The notes below the pieces were generated by a model. The model had not been told where the DNA came from and did not search any database. It saw only the letters and a list, made by a program, of their open reading frames with translations. Below, piece by piece: positions 58,041 through 64,000 of a DNA stretch of 64,000 bases. This stretch comes from Aquila chrysaetos chrysaetos. Lineage: Eukaryota; Chordata; Aves; Accipitriformes; Accipitridae. The stretch covers positions 35,301,505-35,365,504 of the forward strand of contig NC_044009.1 of NCBI RefSeq assembly GCF_900496995.4, written 5' to 3'. The stretch's first letter is position 1; every line of letters begins with the position of its first letter. The position numbers were made by a program, and so were the translations under genes.

Positions 58041-60500
58041 GTTTTATTTCCATGGAAGCAGTTATCAGAGCTAAGGTACAGCTCATTAATCACTGGGTAA
58101 AAAAAGCACATAGGACAGTGGCTGTGATCACAATTAAAGCAGATAAGTGTTACGATAAGAAAACTTTAGAGGTAAAAAAAACCTTTGATGTATTTAGAAA
58201 GAATGCCAGTAACTTTCTTTTTGCAGTTGAAAACATGCTTTATCATGGAACGTGGTTATACCTAGCTTTTATCAAACTGCTTCTGGGCTTACACGAAAGG
58301 GAATGTTCCTCTCTGCCTTTATTTTTTAATCAAGGTGTAGTTCATTAGTGCCTCATGGCCCAGATTAACTCCAAAGCAGTTTATAAGGGCTCCCAACACA
58401 ATTCCTCATAAAATATGGGCAAAGTTGGATTACTTCCAGCCATGTCGCATTTGCAATTAAAGCATGAGATGTATTCATTTTAAGTGTCATCTGAACTCTG
58501 AATTCATGCTAAGACCTCCAAAATCTGTGACTGCTGGTCAAAGGGCAGTGTTATTTTTAGCTACAGTAATGGCTTGCTGGGAGAAACAGCCTATTGTGCA
58601 AGACAACAAACAAGGCCATCTGCTTCAAAAACATTAATCTAAAAATGGAAGATGATGAGCAGGGAAATAGAAGCACAGCAATGAAGTGCTTTTCCTGGGT
58701 GCCAGAGCAATGGTGTTGGGAAGACATCCTGAAACTCCTTCATCTCAGAGCACAGACTGGCTGCTGGACTGTGGTAGCTCTAGACAAAAAGCGTACAGCT
58801 TCAGGTAAATGCACAAACGTTTTTGCACACTTACTTACAACTTGACATGTGACTCTGTCTCACTGGCCACCCTCATGTCAGGGCAGAGCTCGCTCCTGTG
58901 GGAATGAGCTCCTCCCATGGCAAGTGGAGCAGCATGGGTTTTGGTTCCTCTTCCTGAATTTTGCCCAGTCTCTGAAGACTCTGTGTCATGGAAAGGTTAA
59001 TCTACATCTGCCACTAGACCAGCCAGCATTTTTATTTTAACCCTGTTTCTGAATCAATAACTTGACACAGAAATCAACCACAAGTGGTTATGCATGAGCA
59101 CTGTTTGGGCCCGATGCATTTGTTGTATTTCTTACCATTCTTTCCTTTAAACCAAATGCACCATCTGCTCATTGCTCTGGACATATGTTAGACATCTAAA
59201 CATTTTTGAAAGGAGGAAGTAAATTGCACGGCCTGTAAGTGATTTTTTTTTTGTGTGTGTATGTGTGTGTGGCTGCAAATAAAGACCAAATGTTACAATT
59301 TTTGTTGCTAAAAGTCAGAATTACAATTTGGACCCTTTATGCATCTGCTGTTGCTGTGTGTATGGAGCACAGTGGGATATGTAACACCCAGGTTAATAAA
59401 AGTTAGTCAAATGCATTCTGTTGTCAAGAAGTACATAAAGTTCTTATTGACCAAATTAAACAGACTTTGCACAGTTGTAAAGTGAGAACTATGAGCAATA
59501 TTGAAGAATGAAGCTTAGGAAAAGCAGGAGATTAGATACTGGAGAGAAAAATTCAATTGTCACTCTAATGGACCTTTCCCATTTAGTTCTGAAGAGTTTT
59601 AAGATGAGAGTTGACTAGAAAGCACTAGAAAAGGTAATTTTCTGTTGATAGCAAATTAACTTGCAAATGGTGCATAGCATAAATGCCATTATGAAATGCT
59701 GTTATCTTGTGTTTATTCCTGTATGGTATTCTCACATTGAAAACTCCTGTGCACTCCATTGTAATATCTGCCAGTAACTAAGATTTTTAACAGATTTGAG
59801 GGGGTAGGGGAGGATACCGGATGAGGTTTTTATTGTGATTACACAGTAATGCAACACAGCCTGTAAGTCCTTCTGGATTTCTATTTGCCAATGCAGAAGG
59901 GACTATAGTTATAAACAGAACAACAGTTGTTTGTTAGCTTTGCTCCTTTTCAGCATAAATAGAATAATTTACTCCAAGGTGCCTTTTAAGAAAGTAGAAT
60001 TTCAGTGATACAAAATAATCATTGCAAGATGTGCTTTCTTCATTATCCTGGCTCCTCATGTGCACATTTTTTGTTGGAACAAATGAGAACAAAGATCTTT
60101 TTCTGCATGCTCTATCTCAGGACACTCATATGGATAGTAAGTACCACTCCTACTTTCTATAAAACTTCTCTTTTCAAGTGTCATGTGTTATAGTTCCCCT
60201 TTAACAGATGATATAGAACAGATGATTATACAAAAATGTGGTGCTTATGCTTTGTAAAACTAGCAAGTCTCATATGCATATTCAAATTAAGCTTACAAAT
60301 TAGTTGGTTGAGATGATTTCACAAATATGCATGACTGAATGTCATCCCCAGTAGCAACCTATCTTTCTGCTTCATTGAAATGTCTTTATTTTCATAAACA
60401 TGATCTGGGTATTTAAAGAGCATGTTGTATCAAGTGAGAGCGTGAATTACACATGTATGTGGATAGTAGGAGGGCACATTTATCCAGGCCATGGATTGTG
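58041..60500. other. Intergenic downstream of LY75
   Basis: No recognisable exon. A 98-codon open frame (58052-58348) and an 83-codon frame (58594-58845) have no family resemblance. A TG-rich simple repeat lies near 59247-59272. Confidence 0.6.
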
Positions 60501-60539
60501 AGCTACTTTGAGGAAAAGGACTGGGTTCCTGGAATTTTC

Positions 60540-61160
60540 ATCTTGTATCGTCTCCTGCAGCCACCCTTCTGCTTTGTACCTGTTCTGTCTCAGCACTGAC
60601 AATTAAGCCACCAAACGACAAATACGCCACCACAGACACAAGAGCCGAGCAGACAGCCTTACACCAGCGCAAGCTGCTTGCTGGGAAAGGAGACCAGAAA
60701 GCACCGCTTCCTAATGAGCAGCAGCCGGCTGAGCACAACCGCGAGCCTGAAAGGCGTGGGATGAGCACTGCCACCAGTGCCACTCGACAACACCGGCACA
60801 GGGTGCTGGGGAAGGGCCAGAAGAGGCGGCGTGGACTGCCGGAACATCCTGTAACACCAGGACACCGCAGCCTTGGCAGGGGCTGGTCCGTTCCCCTCCT
60901 CTGCGAGCGACAAACCTACCGCAGTCGGGGAGAGAGCAGCTCTCTCAGCCTCATCCCAAGCACTCACAACACAACAAGGAAGAGTTTGCTGTGGGCAACA
61001 GCTGACACTCCCCTCTTCCAGCCCCCGGGGACTCCCTCCACACCTCCCGTCCTTCTTCAGCCAGAGCTTCTCCTACTGACACAGATTCAGCGCCTTTACA
61101 CCCCACACCAGTCTCACCTTGCAGGACCAGCTCTGTTTCCAAGTGCTTAATCACAGGCCT
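60540..61160. other. GC-elevated block, unknown
   Basis: Clearly richer in G and C than its surroundings, with overlapping open frames on both strands (129 codons plus, 102 codons minus) of low-complexity composition. It might be an old repeat, regulatory DNA or a noncoding exon; the sequence alone does not decide. Confidence 0.3.
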
Positions 61161-62160
61161 TTCCTCCACATTGCTTTGCTCAGAGAGGATGACTTACCAA
61201 GATGGAGCCATCTTAGGGGAGCTGGGAGGAGAACGCTCCCAGTTTAAATACTGCTGTGCCCATGGGCACACCCTGACAAGGCACAACAAGGGACAGCTGG
61301 GTTGCCCTCACTTAGCCTCGTGCTGCAGCAGGAGAAAGAAGCAAGACAGGTAAGCTGCCGCTACTAATGTGCGTGCTTCATTAGTGCACTTGCAAAAACT
61401 GTGCCTAATGCCTAACCCGTTACAGAACCGGTTGAGTTTATACTGACGGGCTGTCACCATTTCATTAAGAGTCCCTCGGGAGTTACAGGTGGTTGCTTTT
61501 ACAGGGAGGACGCATTTGTATTGGTAATCCTGAGCCATCCCAGCATTTTGGGGAAGGCCTAGGGTACTGCCATGCCGGGGGGGCAGCGCCTGAGGGCTGC
61601 GGGAGGCTGCAGACGTGTCCCTGGGTGCAGCGTTCGCAGGAGATGGAGCTGGCTCCCTACCCGGCAGGTGTAGGCTGCAGCCGGCCGGGCTGCCTGAGCC
61701 ACGGGGCAGCGGGTGGTGGTGCGTGTCTGGCAAGAACCAGGAATCACCCAACGTGATGCGTTTGCTCTTGGTTGCATCCAGACCTAAACACTGGTGCAGA
61801 GTCCAGGTACACCGTGAGATGGAGTCCTCCCGGCTGGCATTTAAAAGGCTGGCCAGTGTGCAGCCGTGCTTGAAGAGCAGCACTTCACAGGCGGGTAGAG
61901 GTAAGTGAATTTTACTGGTAATCAACTCTGTGTTGACAGTGGCACAGGGCCAAAGTGTAGATCCAATCGTAGCATTAGGAATCTGAGGTAGAAAATGTGG
62001 ACAAGAGCTTAGCAAATTTGCAGTCCACAGACTTAGGAGCTTGTATTTTACGTTGGGGGCTGGAATTCATGTATGAGGGATTTACTTAAATGCCTGAGGC
62101 GAGGAGGTAATTTTGAAGTCAATGCACAGAGTAACGATAATAGGTGCAGCCTGCATAGAG
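61161..62160. other. Region with exon-like splice signals, no gene assigned
   Basis: Two strong donor matches on the plus strand (acag|gtaagc at 61349/61350 and gag|gtaagt at 61900/61901) and a TATA-like ATTTAAAAGG at 61839-61848. The 235-codon minus-strand frame (61308-62015) has no recognised domain. Could be a noncoding transcript; unproven. Confidence 0.25.
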
Positions 62161-62161
62161 A

Positions 62162-62305
62162 AAGGCTGTGTGTTCTAGAACAAGGTGTAAATAAACAGTT
62201 ATAAGTTTACAGTCAAACTGGTTTAATAACTAGAAGGCTGTGTGGTTTAGAACAAGGTGTAAATAAACAGTTATAAGTTTACAGTCAAAGTGGTTTAATA
62301 ACTAG
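62162..62305 (+). repeat. 72-bp tandem duplication, two near-identical copies
   Basis: Copies start at AAGGCTGTGTG (62162 and 62234) and share ACAAGGTGTAAATAAACAG and TGGTTTAATAACTAGA, with about three differences. High identity suggests a recent event. Confidence 0.9.
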
Positions 62306-63049
62306 ATACATATGCTTGTGATGTAACTTACATGGGGCTGTGATTTTGCGTATAAACGATTTTATGTTTACTGTGTAGGTGCTGATTATAAATTATACCT
62401 TGTTCCAAAGCCTAACACCCATTGGCATGAAACTGTTTCATATAAAATAAACATTAGAATGTAGAAACTTGAATTAACTTTTAGAGAAATACTGGGTTGG
62501 AGGCCAGAAGGGACTGCACATCACACTAACAGAAAACTGAAAGGAAGGAAGAGAACACCATCAGTCGGCCATCACCTTGGGTGGTTATTCACTGCAACCC
62601 GTCATAACTGAATTCGTGCGTGTTGTCGTAGTCATGCTGGACCTGCAGCGCTGCGCGTTTGGTGTCATGATAGCGATGTATTAGCTGAAGCAAGCAGAGT
62701 TTGAAACTCAACAGCTGCAAACAAGGGAGACCGGCTAGCTAGCTCCTGCTTTAATCTGTGGCGACTGCGGTTGGCCTCTGTGTTTGCCACCAGGAAAAAA
62801 ATTCAGCTTCAGTTAGTCGGCAGCCAGCAGGCAGTGAGTGGGGGAGACACGCCGTGCCAGACCCTGATGGAACCGAGGTGCTTTAGCACAAGAGGGTGGT
62901 TCAGGGGGGGACGTGTAGGCCATGCAGCCTGCGTTTGGTTTCGACACCCTCCTCCACCCAAACAAGCGGTAGCTGCCTGTGTGTGACTTAAGGCTTCCTA
63001 AGTAGAAAGGAGGTAGAGACAGCGTGTTTTTGGAAGTACACAGAAGGGA

Positions 63050-63244
63050 ATGGAACAGCTGAGGAAAGAAAAGCAACTGCTGCAATAAGCAGAGGCAGTT
63101 CCAGCCTCAAATGACCTGGAGAGACTGTGCAAGGTGGTAAGGATGGAGAAACTAAAAATCTGTGAACAGTTGGAGATGAAGTTGTACAGACTTATCTCCA
63201 GGGTCTTAGAGCATCTGACCAAGGGATATATGAGAGCGTATTAA
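63050..63244 (+). pseudogene. Possible decayed helical open frame
   Basis: A frame reading MEQLRKEKQLLQ, then TAA at 63086, then a charged leucine-rich stretch (SNDLERLCKVVRMEKLKICE, followed by QLEMKLYRLISRVLEHL) to a TAA at 63242. The heptad-like spacing looks like coiled coil. It may be a remnant of a transposon or retrocopied gene; I cannot name the source. Confidence 0.25.
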
Positions 63245-63347
63245 TGGGGATTATGCATCACTGCTTGGGTTTCCATACCTGTGCATGGATTGAGGGAACA
63301 TTGGTCTGCTAGTGGATAGTCTGTCTGTGTTGCTGATAGCTCAGCTG

Positions 63348-63365
63348 CCCCCCCCCCCCCCCCCC
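63348..63365 (+). repeat. 18-nt C homopolymer
   Basis: Uninterrupted C run in intergenic DNA. Confidence 0.95.
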
Positions 63366-63843
63366 TTCAGATTTACCACTTTAGTGACACATGCTTTTAG
63401 GTGAACACCATGCCTGGGTCATGCTGTGGTATGAGAAGTGCAGCTGGCAGCTTATTTGAGCTAGAAGTGATTTTCTGTCACTAGTGACTTCACAGGTGCC
63501 AAAGAGAAGGGACGGAGCTGATCCTGCAGATTGGGCCTTTGGAGAGGATTCATTCCTTGCTCTGCTTTCACCACAGCAACTGTTTCAGAACCAGTCCCTT
63601 GAACTCACATGGGACACCTCCCATTGACCAAAGGTGCGACTCAGCCCCAGAGCAAGCAGCAGAAGCTGGAAACAAACCTTCCCCACTGTAGTGGCAAACT
63701 ATTTTCTATAATTCACCACAAAGGCAAAATTTGCTTCTGAGAGGAAGGGCTGTTGTCTCCTCACACTGCTGATGCTTACTGTTCACTTACAAATTCTGAG
63801 TGTTAGGTCTCCAAGTAAACATCTTAGCATGAGCAACGCAATG

Positions 63844-63886
63844 CCTGTGCGTGAATACAGTCTGTGCGTGAATACAGCCTGTGCAA
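63844..63886 (+). repeat. 17-bp tandem repeat
   Basis: About 2.5 copies of CTGTGCGTGAATACAGT/C. Confidence 0.9.
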
Positions 63887-64000
63887 TCCAATAATTTATT
63901 AAACTTTCATCTTGTAAAGCCAGTTACAAATTAAAAAAGACAGCAGAAGGAATTCTGTAATAGAAACAAGCAAAATTACAACAAATAGTAATGGGAGTTA

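Larger units (their letters stand above)
62306..64000. other. Intergenic to window end
   Basis: Apart from the small repeats and the decayed frame listed separately, no gene is recognised. CD302, expected downstream of LY75, is not visible. Confidence 0.55.

Noticed and set aside
60659..61150. Overlapping plus and minus open frames of 129 and 102 codons
   Set aside because: Overlap of both strands and low-complexity sequence point to composition, not coding.
61308..62015. 235-codon minus-strand open frame downstream of LY75
   Set aside because: No recognisable domain, mixed composition, GC-elevated DNA where stops are rarer. Kept only as unexplained region, not as a gene.
58041..64000. First exons of CD302, the expected downstream neighbour
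   Set aside because: No signal peptide or CTLD segment resembling CD302, and no promoter-type CpG island recognised.
1..64000. CRISPR arrays, operons, tRNA or rRNA genes
   Set aside because: None seen; the sequence is a vertebrate nuclear locus and the short repeats do not have spacer structure.

Overview
The window is a piece of a bird nuclear genome, probably a neoavian. It carries one complete multi-exon gene on the + strand: LY75, which encodes DEC-205/CD205, an endocytic C-type-lectin-domain receptor of dendritic cells and thymic epithelium. The bird assignment rests on CR1 LINE fragments in both orientations, an endogenous-retroviral LTR of a type common in neoavian genomes (positions 1-365), and compact introns. 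Species cannot be read from the sequence.

Layout: 1-365 is an ERV LTR cut by the window edge. 370-1410 is a CR1 3' segment. 2560-3300 holds an older, decayed LINE-like block in antisense. 1410-9690 otherwise shows no gene. 9700-10030 is a small GC-rich island. 10115-10400 is a strongly pyrimidine-biased tract. 10390-11250 is the CpG-island promoter with exon 1. 10664-55369 holds the 35 coding exons. 55370 to about 58040 is the 3' UTR, with several AATAAA signals. 58045-64000 is intergenic, with a 72-bp tandem duplication, small repeats and a few exon-like signals, but no gene I recognise.

The LY75 model was assembled by hand from splice sites and reading phase. Its 35 exons join in one open frame of 5193 nt (1730 residues plus stop). 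The protein reads: signal peptide, cysteine-rich ricin-type domain, fibronectin type II domain, ten C-type lectin-like domains, one membrane helix, and a short tail with an FSSVRY endocytosis motif and an acidic stretch. Human LY75 is about 1722 residues, so this is a full-length, intact gene. All introns are GT-AG except intron 3, which is best read as GC-AG. Exon 12 has two possible acceptors 9 nt apart.

Known synteny (PLA2R1 upstream, CD302 and MARCH7 downstream) predicts the neighbours, but none of their exons were recognised here. I found no convincing undescribed biological system. The points most worth checking are the GC-AG intron, the tandem acceptor, the divergent cytoplasmic tail, and an inverted-repeat-like element near 62.2-62.4 kb.
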